Assembly (NCBI RefSeq): GCF_041227145.1 | Contig: NZ_JBGFSP010000009.1 | Span: 143,549 to 207,548 of the forward strand | DNA from: Bacteroides sp. AN502(2024) | GTDB lineage: Bacteria > Bacteroidota > Bacteroidia > Bacteroidales > Bacteroidaceae | Direction of reading: 5' to 3' | DNA: 64,000 nt | Part shown: piece after piece, positions 46,253 to 55,339 of the stretch | How the letters are laid out: each line of letters starts with the position of its first letter | Numbering within the stretch: the stretch's first letter is position 1 | The notes under the pieces: model-generated | What the model was told of the DNA's origin: nothing | The model's database searches: none | The model's input: only the letters and a program-made list of their open reading frames with translations | Translations under genes and position numbers: made by a program

Positions 46253-47659
46253 TCAATAAGCCTCTTTTTCTCCATGCATGGCATTATACACCGTCTTATA
46301 TATAATATATAGATCCAATAAAAACGTCCAGTGCTCTATATACCAGATATCACGTTGCACACGCCCCTCCATCTGCCAGAGTTCTTTCGTCTCACCGCGA
46401 AACCCCGTCACCTGTGCCCATCCGGTTATTCCGGGTTTCACGAAATGACGCACCATGAACTTATTTATCAGACGGGAATACTCCTCCGTGTGCTTCAGCA
46501 TGTGCGGACGAGGTCCCACAATGGACATATCCCCCTTCAGCACATTTATAAATTGCGGCAATTCGTCCAAACTCGTCTTTCTCATAAATTCTCCGATACG
46601 CGTTTTACGAGGATCATTTTCCGTAGCCTGAAGGGTATTGCACTGCGCATTAACCCGCATTGAGCGAAACTTGTAACACCAGAATACACGGCCATCCTCA
46701 CCGCTGCGTTTCTGTTTGAAAAAGACAGGACCGGGAGAACTCAGCTTAATCGCAATCCCGAAGAATATATATATGAAGGGGAAGATAGTACAAAGAAATA
46801 ACCCCGAGCAGACAACATCAAAAGTACGCTTGACCATACGATTCTCCAATAATTCCAATGGCTCACAACGAATGGAAAGCACGGGCACATTACCCAATAG
46901 CTCGAAATGCATCCTACGCTTCAAATAATTACGGACATTAGGAACACTAAAGAAACGGACCAAATGATTTTCACAGTAATTAATGATAGGGACAATCTCT
47001 GCACTTCGCACAGAAGGAAGACTACAATAAAGCTGGTCGATCTCTCCCGCATGTCTCTCTAAAAAAGCACATACCTCATTGGGGTGTCCCAAATAGGGAA
47101 CATCCTGCGGATACCGTTCGGAAGGAACATCCTCGAAATACCCCAGTACACGATAACCGGACGTAGGATCATCCGTCATCGCATGATACAGCTCCTGCAT
47201 ATTCTCATGCCCGCCCACCAATACGACCTTGCGGACATTTCCTCCCCTTTTCCGATAAAGCTCCAAAAAGTGGCGGAAAACCAGGCGATAGCAGACAATT
47301 ACAACGATCAAAACGATATAAAACAATCCGAAATAACGGGAATGAGAAAAATGAAAATGAAAAACGAGCAACGTACAAATCGAGAAAAAGACAAAAGGAA
47401 CCATGTTGCGTAAGACACGAATCATGATCTGTCCGGGACGTACCACCGGACGATGAAGAATAACCCCTGAACGCAGGTTACAAAGTAAATAGCACAGAGT
47501 GATAAGAGTCATTCCCTGAAAGATAGAACCGCAATGGATACACCAGAAACGGGTACCCCCCAATAAATTAAATCCCCATAAAAGCAGGTTCAGCAAAATA
47601 AGATCACCCAAGAGGACCAAAGATTTTAGGACTTTGTTAAAACGTTGGACTTCCTGCAT
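46253..47659 (-). CDS. Undecaprenyl-phosphate sugar phosphotransferase (WbaP/WcaJ-type initiating enzyme)
   Basis: This integral membrane protein of about 468 residues starts the repeat unit by moving a sugar-1-phosphate onto undecaprenyl phosphate. It has four to five N-terminal membrane helices, a CoA-binding-like central domain (VVLVGGHENMQELYHAM), another hydrophobic segment, and the catalytic C-terminal domain with PVFFKQKRSGEDGRVFWCYK, KTSLDELPQFINVLKGDMS and GPRPHM. I prefer the ATG at 47659 (MQEVQRFNKVLK); an in-frame ATG at 47701 would add 14 Asn/Tyr-rich residues. Which sugar is used is not known. Confidence 0.93.
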   Translation of the reverse strand: MQEVQRFNKVLKSLVLLGDLILLNLLLWGFNLLGGTRFWCIHCGSIFQGMTLITLCYLLCNLRSGVILHRPVVRPGQIMIRVLRNMVPFVFFSICTLLVFHFHFSHSRYFGLFYIVLIVVIVCYRLVFRHFLELYRKRGGNVRKVVLVGGHENMQELYHAMTDDPTSGYRVLGYFEDVPSERYPQDVPYLGHPNEVCAFLERHAGEIDQLYCSLPSVRSAEIVPIINYCENHLVRFFSVPNVRNYLKRRMHFELLGNVPVLSIRCEPLELLENRMVKRTFDVVCSGLFLCTIFPFIYIFFGIAIKLSSPGPVFFKQKRSGEDGRVFWCYKFRSMRVNAQCNTLQATENDPRKTRIGEFMRKTSLDELPQFINVLKGDMSIVGPRPHMLKHTEEYSRLINKFMVRHFVKPGITGWAQVTGFRGETKELWQMEGRVQRDIWYIEHWTFLLDLYIIYKTVYNAMHGEKEAY

Positions 47660-47732
47660 AATAAAATAATAAATGTTATTAGAATAATTATTGTCCCCCA
47701 TACAACGTACTCCTGTTTATCAACAAGTTACG

Positions 47733-48458
47733 TTACCCCTTGGATTTCTCACGCCAGATATTCATCAGAAACAGCGGATTGCCGATGACATACCTGCGCC
47801 ACATCCGTCGAGGCTCCTTTATCAATCGGTACAACCACTCCAAAGAGTGCTCCTGCCACCAGCGTGGCGCACGCTGATAGGTACCAGCAAAGAAGTCGAA
47901 CACCGCTCCGATGGTACCCACATGGCAATGAATATTCAGTTCACTCCAATGACTATAAGTCCATTTCTCCTGCTTCGGTGCGGTCATTCCTATCCACAAC
48001 AAATCGGGATTAGCGTCATTGATAGCTGTTATTATCGCCCGGTTCTCCTCCTCCGTAAACTCCGGCTTATAAGGAGGAGAATACGTCACCACCTCTATGT
48101 TAGGATATATTGCCTTTGCCCGTCCCATAATCAGGTCGAGCACTTTCGGCAAGCTGCCCATGAACATACACCGTCCACCCCTACCATTCAACCGCCCCAT
48201 CTCAAACTCGAACAAGTCCCATCCGGCTATGCGCTCCTTCGGCTGACTCTTGCACCCCAACCATCGGCAAGCCTTTACAATGCTTGCTCCATCAGGAATA
48301 AGATAATCCCCATTCTTTAAGGCTTCTGCAAATAAACCATCTTTCTGTGCCGTGTTGAATGAGTGTGCGTTTATCGTGTTTATCAATCGCTTGCCGCAAG
48401 GTATATCCGCCAAAGACTCGCGGCTTTCCACGAGCGTAAGATTTTTTAGTAATAACAT
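47733..48458 (-). CDS. WecG/TagA/CpsF-family glycosyltransferase
   Basis: This 241-residue membrane-associated enzyme is of the family that adds N-acetylmannosamine or related sugars to a lipid-linked primer. Key parts are NAHSFNTAQKDGLFAEALKN, LIPDGASIVKACRWLG, IGMTAPKQEKW and GTIGAVFDFFAGTYQRAP. The C-terminal LEWLYRLIKEPRRMWRRY is the membrane-targeting region. It lies between the initiating transferase and a GT4 gene, so it probably adds the second sugar. Confidence 0.93.
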   Translation of the reverse strand: MLLLKNLTLVESRESLADIPCGKRLINTINAHSFNTAQKDGLFAEALKNGDYLIPDGASIVKACRWLGCKSQPKERIAGWDLFEFEMGRLNGRGGRCMFMGSLPKVLDLIMGRAKAIYPNIEVVTYSPPYKPEFTEEENRAIITAINDANPDLLWIGMTAPKQEKWTYSHWSELNIHCHVGTIGAVFDFFAGTYQRAPRWWQEHSLEWLYRLIKEPRRMWRRYVIGNPLFLMNIWREKSKG

Positions 48459-48470
48459 GTTGTTGTGTAT

Positions 48471-49583
48471 TTATTCATTGACAACTATCAGGCTATCAAA
48501 TATATGCTTGATTCTGCTCTCGAATACGTTCAACGTAAACCGCTCCTCAAACCTTTTTCGTGCCGACAGACCGAATTGTGTCATCAGTTGTGGAGTATTT
48601 ATGAGTTGTTCTATCTTCCCGACCAAAAGTTCCGGATTCTGCTTCTCGATGACAAATCCGGTCTTACCGTCTTCTATGATATCGGGTATGCCTCCTTCCG
48701 CAGTGCTGATGCAAGCTACTCCATGCTGCATGGCTTCAAGAAGCACTAATGGAAAGCACTCGTTACAATAAAACGTTGGAAAAACGAATATGTCTGCATA
48801 TTGCCAAAAAGGTTCCTTGTCACTACCATACTTTTTACCTTGATAGATAACCTGTTTATTAAGTCCCCTCTTTTCCACCTCGCGGATAAAACGCGCAGCA
48901 TCTATCTCTGCGGTCTCACTGCCGACAAAATCGCAAACAAAACTATATCCCCTATCTTTCAGTATTTTACAGGCATCCAACAAAACCAGCACGCCTTTAC
49001 TCTCCAGAAGATTTGAAAGAAACAACAGATGAGGAATCTTGTTATTTCTTTCTATCGCAGCTTTATCCGCCAATGTCTCCGGTATTCCGTTCGGACAAAT
49101 GTACACATCATCCCGACAAACATATTTCTTTATATCTTGATAAAGAGCTTCTGCCAAAAGTATGACCTTCAGCCCCTTGAAAAATTTCCTGTACAGAAAA
49201 TCATCGAACAGCCTGTCCTGCCTCGTTGCTACACCCTTGTTATGGTAATGCACAACCACACGACATCCCATACGCTTCAACATTTTCACCACAATGAAAT
49301 CTTTATAAAAAGCTCCGCCGCAGGCATTGGGCGTAACATAAACGAAACAAGGTCTTAACCGTTTAATCTCTCGTCGTATCCGCCTTAACAACGTTGCACA
49401 TTGCTTGATTTTCCGCAATCCCACCTTACCGATGTCGGAAAGGTCGCGCGCCGTGGTAAGATTGATGTAATGACAATCGAATGATTCATTTATCACACGG
49501 CTGTCATGAATATATTTCCCCACCATCGCCGCACCATGAACGGGAAGAGGAAGATGGAGAATAAAAAGAATCGTTGGTTTCAT
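48471..49583 (-). CDS. Glycosyltransferase family 4
   Basis: This protein of about 370 residues has the GT-B fold. The N-terminal domain starts TILFILHLPLPVHGAAMVGK. The C-terminal domain has LLFLSNLLESKGVLVLLDAC and the nucleotide-binding ADIFVFPTFYCNECFPLVLLEAM (the E-x7-E region). The ATG at 49583 (MKPTILFILHL) is preferred over 49610, which would overlap the upstream gene. It makes one glycosidic bond of the capsule repeat; donor and linkage are unknown. Confidence 0.92.
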   Translation of the reverse strand: MKPTILFILHLPLPVHGAAMVGKYIHDSRVINESFDCHYINLTTARDLSDIGKVGLRKIKQCATLLRRIRREIKRLRPCFVYVTPNACGGAFYKDFIVVKMLKRMGCRVVVHYHNKGVATRQDRLFDDFLYRKFFKGLKVILLAEALYQDIKKYVCRDDVYICPNGIPETLADKAAIERNNKIPHLLFLSNLLESKGVLVLLDACKILKDRGYSFVCDFVGSETAEIDAARFIREVEKRGLNKQVIYQGKKYGSDKEPFWQYADIFVFPTFYCNECFPLVLLEAMQHGVACISTAEGGIPDIIEDGKTGFVIEKQNPELLVGKIEQLINTPQLMTQFGLSARKRFEERFTLNVFESRIKHIFDSLIVVNE

Positions 49584-49603
49584 ATAGATGTTTTTATTGG
49601 GGC

Positions 49604-50479
49604 TTACCAATAGCAGCCACCTTCCACTTTTTCCAAATTCTTAGGTTTTTCATTTGCAGACGGTTCTACCCAATATTCATTATAGAAAGGATAATGTTTC
49701 CAGCGTTTTCCTTTAATGCCGAAATTTAATTGGAGAGTTCCTCCTATATGAATGGCCTTTTTTCCCATTCTTTTAATATATGCAGCTAAGGGAAACCCAT
49801 AAGCACCACATCCCAATAGAGCTATTTCGAAATCTTTCTCTTTTATTTCATTTTTCATGTATTCCAATGCTTCAAACCAACTAGAAAATCCGTCTGTATT
49901 TCCAGCTATGGTTTGTACTGCTTTTATTGTTTCTAATGATTCGAACTCCGGTAATATCAAGTCATTGGGAAACAATTTATCTCTGTACTGCATATATTGT
50001 GTACGAATACTATCTGCAAATGGATGTACGACCAAAATCTTTTTTCCTTGCAAGGCCTTGCTCCAATAATCACTATCACAGCTGGGCCATAAATCGCTTA
50101 ACGATATTTTAAAAGCATTATGCAATCGTTTTCTAAAAAAGAATTCTTCCGGTCGCCAAGAGGCCAATATATCCACCTCCTTCATATCCTGTAACATTAA
50201 CTTGGCGAATTGTTTTAACGACCCCTCATCAACAGGAAAGAAGCCAGCATTATTTCTCATGCATTTATAAGTATATTTTCTTAACAAATAAGACAGGGGG
50301 GGGGGTAAAATTACATAAAGCACAGCTTTGATTTCTACAGCTCCAAAACGTGCCACCATCAAAGGAGTGTCTGATTGTATCTTTTGTTGCATATATAAAT
50401 AAGATTCCTTGCCTATATGTTTAGGAAAAATAAAATCCCCTATTTTAAATATAACCTTGCGAAATATATTATTCTTCAT
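49604..50479 (-). CDS. Putative GT-D-fold glycosyltransferase containing a C10 tract
   Basis: This 291-residue protein has the features I associate with GT-D/DUF1792-like transferases: TPLMVARFGAVEIKAVLY near the N-terminus, an ILVVHPFADSIRTQY segment and a C-terminal IALLGCGAYGFPLAAYIKRMG followed by HIGGTLQLNFGIKGKRW. No signal peptide is seen. Codons 59-61 (PPP) lie in a run of ten C; the frame is open at this length, and a change of one base would stop translation early. The family assignment is tentative; the capsule context supports a sugar or phosphosugar transferase. Confidence 0.68.
   Translation of the reverse strand: MKNNIFRKVIFKIGDFIFPKHIGKESYLYMQQKIQSDTPLMVARFGAVEIKAVLYVILPPPLSYLLRKYTYKCMRNNAGFFPVDEGSLKQFAKLMLQDMKEVDILASWRPEEFFFRKRLHNAFKISLSDLWPSCDSDYWSKALQGKKILVVHPFADSIRTQYMQYRDKLFPNDLILPEFESLETIKAVQTIAGNTDGFSSWFEALEYMKNEIKEKDFEIALLGCGAYGFPLAAYIKRMGKKAIHIGGTLQLNFGIKGKRWKHYPFYNEYWVEPSANEKPKNLEKVEGGCYW
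50296..50305 (-). repeat. Homopolymer C10 tract (coding strand) in the GT-D-like gene
   Basis: Ten consecutive C on the coding strand (G on the plus strand), about 58 codons into the gene, in an otherwise AT-rich region. It is long enough for slipped-strand mispairing. The gene is in frame at ten. Confidence 0.9.
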
Positions 50480-50588
50480 TTTTCTTTTAATTATTGATGT
50501 GAATAGCCGTTTTCTACTATTATTTTTTATTACAACCTTCTGGTATATAGCAACGAGAGAGTTTTTATTTTCATATCTTTAAGGTTGT

Positions 50589-51590
50589 CTATATAAAACT
50601 GTGAGCGATTGCAAGAAGCCGCTCAACGGACGCTTCATTAGAGGTAGTGCTCTTGTCGATGCTTGACCACAGCCGCTCATTGTTACCCTGTCGCATCACT
50701 TTTCGGATTTTGGATTTCAGTTCAGAAATGTCCATTACATCGTTTATCACATCGTCATCTGTAAGTTCTTTTATCACCTCGCGAGCACCCACATTGTGCG
50801 ACACCAATACACTGCACCCACACGACAACGCTTCAATAGTCCCAAGACTAAATGGCTCAAAATCAGAATTTTGTACAAAAAGTGCAGTTCTATTCAATAC
50901 ATTAAACAACTCTGTTTGCGGTATAACATGATGGTATCTAGTGCAAGAAATTTGACTGATTGCTTTCGAATCATCATTGTCGTTATAATATCCGTACACA
51001 GCTACTTTTATATTAACATTATCTTCTTTGTTTATTTCTTCTACAGCCTGACATACTTGTAAATTGCGTTTCGTCACACGACCACCTCCTATCAATACTA
51101 TTGAAGAATCGTCCCTAGTTATAGACATATTTCTGTTTTTGGTCAGAACATTCCAATTAATGCCATTAGTCAGTACTCCCAGCTTTTGTCTATATTGAGG
51201 ATATCTTTCAGAAATCTGTTCCTTGTAAAAGGAAGACACACACAGAATCTTGTCAGCCATTTCTAACATTAACCGTTCGTTATCTATTCCACGCTGATTA
51301 GAGAAGTAGTTATTCTGTTCATATTCCCACGAAAGACAACCATGCATGATATATATGATTCTCTTATGTAGCTTTTTAGCAATAGGCACTGTGATATGAT
51401 CAACGCTTGAAATTCCAGAGAAAACAATCACCTTTGAGTTGACTATCTTGTAAATCATTTCCATCATCCTCAATATCTTTGATTTGAAATGAGTAAACGA
51501 AGCCTTCCCTTTCAAACATTCTACTATGTTCTTGTTTACATTCCAAGGACCGCCAGTCCCGAAATAATTACCTGCGAAAAATATGTCCAT
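50589..51590 (-). CDS. Glycosyltransferase (GT4/GT1-like)
   Basis: This is a 333-residue GT-B enzyme. It starts MDIFFAGNYFGTGGPWNVNK, with the glycine-rich acceptor loop, and the C-terminal half has IVLIGGGRVTKRNLQVCQAV and the donor-binding LFVQNSDFEPFSLGTIEALSCG. It lies 2 bp downstream of the Wzy/ligase-like gene, in the same operon. Donor and linkage cannot be told. A gap of about 110 bp with no gene separates it from the GT-D-like gene. Confidence 0.88.
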   Translation of the reverse strand: MDIFFAGNYFGTGGPWNVNKNIVECLKGKASFTHFKSKILRMMEMIYKIVNSKVIVFSGISSVDHITVPIAKKLHKRIIYIMHGCLSWEYEQNNYFSNQRGIDNERLMLEMADKILCVSSFYKEQISERYPQYRQKLGVLTNGINWNVLTKNRNMSITRDDSSIVLIGGGRVTKRNLQVCQAVEEINKEDNVNIKVAVYGYYNDNDDSKAISQISCTRYHHVIPQTELFNVLNRTALFVQNSDFEPFSLGTIEALSCGCSVLVSHNVGAREVIKELTDDDVINDVMDISELKSKIRKVMRQGNNERLWSSIDKSTTSNEASVERLLAIAHSFI

Positions 51591-51592
51591 AA

Positions 51593-52798
51593 TTATTGTT
51601 TTTCTATTTTCTTCAAAGTCAATATATACTTGTTGGCATGTAATAGCACAGCCAGCATCACAGCTAATGAAAATGTATAATTGACAGCAAATTGCAGCAT
51701 CTCAAGCCCCGGATTGAGTAATATGATAATTACCTGATATAGAAAATTAGCCAACGACCACCCTATATATTGTTTATGTATGTTGTCGGATGCTTGATAG
51801 CATTTCACACTCCATACCACAAACATCATATTGATCAGCATAAAAAGAACACCTCCTATAATGCCCATACGATAGAACATATTGAGAAATGTATTATGAT
51901 TTGCCACAAGGAACAATCCCTCCCACCCGCTATTGCCTTCTCCGAAATACATATTGATATTATCGGTAAATCTGGCGATATTCGAAGTGACATAGGCTGA
52001 ACCAAACCCCACACCTGTAAATCCGGTCTGTCGGAGCGAATCTATTTCATTTGTCCAGACTATCAAACGCCAAATCGCATTAGGGTCGCTATTTACCACT
52101 TCCATCACTATCGAAGAAGCAAGCACCAACAATACTGCAAAAGCAGATAGCAAAGCAAATATTTTGGTTTTCGTATTTTCGGCAAAAGCCGACATAAGAG
52201 GTTGAAGACAAACAATGACTGCAATCAATATCATAGAGGCTATGAGATAAGCCGATTGAGCAATAAAAACAAAAGGTACAACTAAGAGCAATATCTTCAT
52301 TCGAAATTTCATTGCCATCAATGAGATGCTACTTACCACCAGTCCTATCAGACTAAGACCTCCTCCGAGCAAGAAAGAAGCCGAAGCTATAAGAACAAGC
52401 AAGAACAATTGAAACTTCTTCATCCGGAATATATAGTCTGTTCGATACAAACAATAACCCAACCCCATTGCCATTGCCATTTCTGCAATGACCATAAAAT
52501 GACGATAGATATATGCCATATCAAACCGCAAGTTCTCTACATTCCATAACTTTGGCAGATTGACATACGATAGCAATAGATAAACAAATGCCACCATGAA
52601 GAATCCCATAAGCAATCGTTTGAATATGTATCCTTCTTTGATTAACGAACTATTATGGCTGAATATCTTATATCTATGTATCCAATAAACGGAAAACAGT
52701 GCTATCTCAATTACATAAATCAACTGGGTTAGATTTTTGGGAAGGAGGAATATGCTGAGCCAAAACGCTATGTATTGGAGGATTAAAAGTTTTTCCAT
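51593..52798 (-). CDS. O-antigen polymerase/ligase-like membrane protein
   Basis: This 401-residue protein has about ten to twelve membrane helices and a large loop before NHNTFLNMFYRMGIIGGVLF, the conserved His-containing Wzy/WaaL-type segment, preceded by GFTGVGFGSAY. It probably polymerises or ligates capsule repeats. Its first 92 bp overlap, in another frame, the end of the upstream frameshifted Wzy-like gene. Two Wzy-type proteins in one operon are unusual; with the other out of frame this one may be the only functional copy. Confidence 0.85.
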   Translation of the reverse strand: MEKLLILQYIAFWLSIFLLPKNLTQLIYVIEIALFSVYWIHRYKIFSHNSSLIKEGYIFKRLLMGFFMVAFVYLLLSYVNLPKLWNVENLRFDMAYIYRHFMVIAEMAMAMGLGYCLYRTDYIFRMKKFQLFLLVLIASASFLLGGGLSLIGLVVSSISLMAMKFRMKILLLVVPFVFIAQSAYLIASMILIAVIVCLQPLMSAFAENTKTKIFALLSAFAVLLVLASSIVMEVVNSDPNAIWRLIVWTNEIDSLRQTGFTGVGFGSAYVTSNIARFTDNINMYFGEGNSGWEGLFLVANHNTFLNMFYRMGIIGGVLFMLINMMFVVWSVKCYQASDNIHKQYIGWSLANFLYQVIIILLNPGLEMLQFAVNYTFSLAVMLAVLLHANKYILTLKKIEKQ

Positions 52799-54058
52799 TT
52801 GTCATTTTTGCAAGACAAGCAAATCTTATTAAAGCATACATCATGAACTCGCTTGTTTCTAACCATAGATGCGTTATCAAAGACACTATCATGAACAAAT
52901 CAAGCAATAATATATACTGATAAAGAAATGCTTGCCTCTTTTTGAATTTGATTAAATCTCTATAGTTTTTCCATAGTAGTGAGCAAAAAAACACAAAGAA
53001 AAACACTCCATGTTCCGCCCATAATGATACCATACTGGAGTATGGCTTATTGCGCGTCCCATCGGTAAAATGACTTTGAGATACCAATCCGTCATTCCAC
53101 AAACTGTATATATTTTTCTTATAATAGGGGGGGGGGGGGGGGTAGATGAACCGAATATCTTTTTTAACGGGTTGAAATGATCCGGAGAAAGTAACAATGC
53201 GCTCCGACTGTTATACCCTCCGGCACCGGTTCCTACGACACAAAAAGTCATATCATGATTCACATTGTCAAAAAAATCGACAAACATTTCCATCTTGCGG
53301 GCATCGCTTCCATTTTCTGCTTTCATAATATTTTCTCGCTCATAACGGAAGCTATCCAAAGTGAGTAACCAACTTCCTATTGCCAGTACCATGACGGCTA
53401 ATACAACCGTCTTGATGCGTCTCATCATCAAAAGATAAATCAGTATGCTTATAAACAGACATATCATTCCCAACCCATATTGACAGCCAAATATGGAAAT
53501 AAGAAAGAATACAAATAAGAACACAGTCTTATCATCTCGCTTTTCATAAAATATTTTCAATCCTAAATAAAGCAATACATATATATTGATCATAGCAAGT
53601 CCGTGCACCGTTTCATAATGGCTTCCGTATGGAATACCCCACGCGTCTCCGATCATTCCTGATTTCACCCAACATACTCCTCCAAAGATATTGAGAGGTA
53701 TTAGTATATATAGCATCCAGCGTTGCAGTAAGCTCAATTTGACAGTAAACAGAGAACGTATATTCCGTTGTGGCTTGATAAAAAACAAGTATAACATCGG
53801 TAGGAATATAATGACTGATACCATCACATTTTGCAAATTGGTAGTTCCACTTAAAACTCCCATAAAAGAGGTAATACCCCATAAGGCTATCAACCATCTC
53901 ATACCGCGCTGTACCTTAAAAGGATGAATACAATAAATCCCATACAAAAACAATGGAGATACCAAGATGGCAATGCTACGAATTGGAGTGAGTAATAAAA
54001 GCAAGAACATTCCAATAAGTATTTTTGCTTGGAACATTGTCAATTGAGTTTGTTGCAT
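52707..54058 (-). pseudogene. Wzy-like capsule polymerase, out of frame at a C16 tract (possibly phase-off)
   Basis: The gene starts MQQTQLTMFQAKILIG at 54058 and encodes several membrane helices plus FCVVGTGAGGYNSRSALLL, a Wzy-type motif. After KKIFGSS the coding strand has sixteen C. In the present frame translation runs into unrelated sequence (IIRKIYTVCGMTDW) and ends at 52952. With 14 or 17 C it would continue as YYKKNIYSLWNDGLVSQSHF and YSSMVSLWAEHGVFFF, the conserved end of the family, to a stop at 52707, giving about 450 residues. The rest is intact. It may be a reversible off state or a homopolymer-length error. Confidence 0.85.
53127..53142 (-). repeat. Homopolymer C16 tract (coding strand) inside the Wzy-like gene
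   Basis: Sixteen consecutive C on the coding strand interrupt an AT-rich gene. Reading frame requires a count that leaves remainder two on division by three (14 or 17); at sixteen the polymerase is truncated. Confidence 0.92.
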
Positions 54059-54073
54059 ATTGAAAATATAGAT

Positions 54074-55062
54074 TTAAAATCTCCCCAATAGTATCTTTTC
54101 AAGCAATCTATTCGCATGAATAATTTTTGAGACAAAAATACTGGGAATGAGAATCATAAACATTCCGATAGAAAAAACGAGTAATTGTATCACAAAAGGA
54201 AATTCCGACATTTGCCACCCTTGCAATATAGTGGAAATAGAGCCTTTAAATCCTAAAAAGAAAAAATAGTGTATCACATAAATGTCTAAACTGATATGCC
54301 CGCAATAATTAACGAACCGATTTATTTTGCTATCAGATTTCCACTGACTTATGATCATAAATACAAAAATGGTGAGAGGTGTACGAATAAGATATGTGAG
54401 TATTGTATTACAGTCAATACCTGTTGTATAGATAATGGAGAACAATACAGTACCCGTCAATCCGAGTATACCTACTATGTTTTGATGTTGTGCGAACCAT
54501 TCATACCAATTTTTGTACCTGAACGTTATTCCCAGCAAATAAAATACAAGATAATCTTTAGCGAAAAGATGTATGTAAAAAGAAATTACCACCCCACAAG
54601 AAGTATGCCAAGGCATTGCAAATAGAAATTATTTATGCGCATACTTTGTGCTATATATAAAACCACTATACTTGTAAGGCGGAAGAAAAACAACGAATAT
54701 ATAAACCAATATCCGTTTTTTGCTTGAACGGTAAACAGCGTACCCAAAGATTCTATATCATACAGAATGCCTTGCTGATATTTTAGCAGTGCTGTATAAC
54801 TGAGCCCTAACACAAGAAACGGTATAAGCAATGTAAAATTTTTATAATTAGCAACATCTCTCCACGCCAAAGGTCGAGTAAATATTTTATATCCCACATA
54901 ACCCGAAGCCATGAAAAACATACTCATATAGAACATGGGAAATAAATGTCCAAGCATCCATTCTGTCTTGTTGAAAGGCATATAAGCAATGTGTCCCAAT
55001 ACAACGCAAAGGATGCCTATACCCTTTATGTTGTCTATCCATTCCAATCTTTTTGTCATCAT
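54074..55062 (-). pseudogene. Acyltransferase-3 (OafA-like) gene with a one-base frameshift
   Basis: The start MMTKRLEWIDNIKGIGILCVVLGH is a classic acyltransferase-3 beginning with the catalytic His. The frame stops after YLQCLGILLVGW, and the second half continues in another frame as VVISFYIHLFAKDYLVFYLLG, ending KILLGRF at 54074. Adding one G to the G4 run at 54592-54595 rejoins the halves into about 330 residues, the usual length. It would O-acetylate capsule sugars. It is the most upstream capsule gene left; 8 bp before its ATG the prophage begins. Confidence 0.85.
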
Positions 55063-55087
55063 TTATATGGTGTATTTTATAATCGCG

Positions 55088-55130
55088 AAAACGAAACGTA
55101 CAATTTTCTAAAACGAAACGTACAATTTTC
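55088..55130. repeat. Two tandem end repeats, 22-bp period (probable transposase binding sites)
   Basis: Two identical 21-bp copies at 55088-55108 and 55110-55130 share the core CGAAACGTACAATTTTC. They lie 17 bp inside the proposed prophage terminus. Mu ends carry arrays of about 22-bp MuA sites, so the same role is inferred here. Confidence 0.75.
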
Positions 55131-55154
55131 ACTATTTTTTCAGCCCATCAAAGC

Positions 55155-55196
55155 AAAGGCATTTAATCACCATTCAAGCGGTAATTAAATGCCTTT
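55155..55196. terminator. Inverted repeat downstream of the Mom-like gene
   Basis: Thirteen-bp arms AAAGGCATTTAAT (55155-55167) and ATTAAATGCCTTT (55184-55196) surround a 16-base loop. It probably ends the leftward late transcript before the prophage terminus; no strong T-run follows. Confidence 0.55.
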
Positions 55197-55256
55197 TGAA
55201 CATCTGCAAAAAGCGCGGAAAATGTTGTTTTTCATCTGCATTTTGCCTGCACTTTA

Positions 55257-55288
55257 TTTGTTCAATTCGTAGAAAATCATTATCTTTG
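55257..55288 (+). promoter_or_regulatory. Full Bacteroides promoter pointing into the Mom-like gene in antisense
   Basis: TTTG (55257-55260), 20 bp, then TATCTTTG (55281-55288) is a perfect TTTG-N19-21-TAnnTTTG match on the plus strand. Transcription would start near 55296 and run antisense through the Mom-like gene, which ends at 55340. No plus-strand gene follows. Confidence 0.7.
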
Positions 55289-55339
55289 CTTAGTGATTAA
55301 GAGATCGTTTTGCATAGGTTTGCCCCGTTAGCAAGCTTT

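Noticed and set aside
54586..54616. Programmed frameshift in the acyltransferase
   Set aside because: Only a four-base run is present, with no slippery heptamer and no downstream structure; plain mutation or error is more likely.
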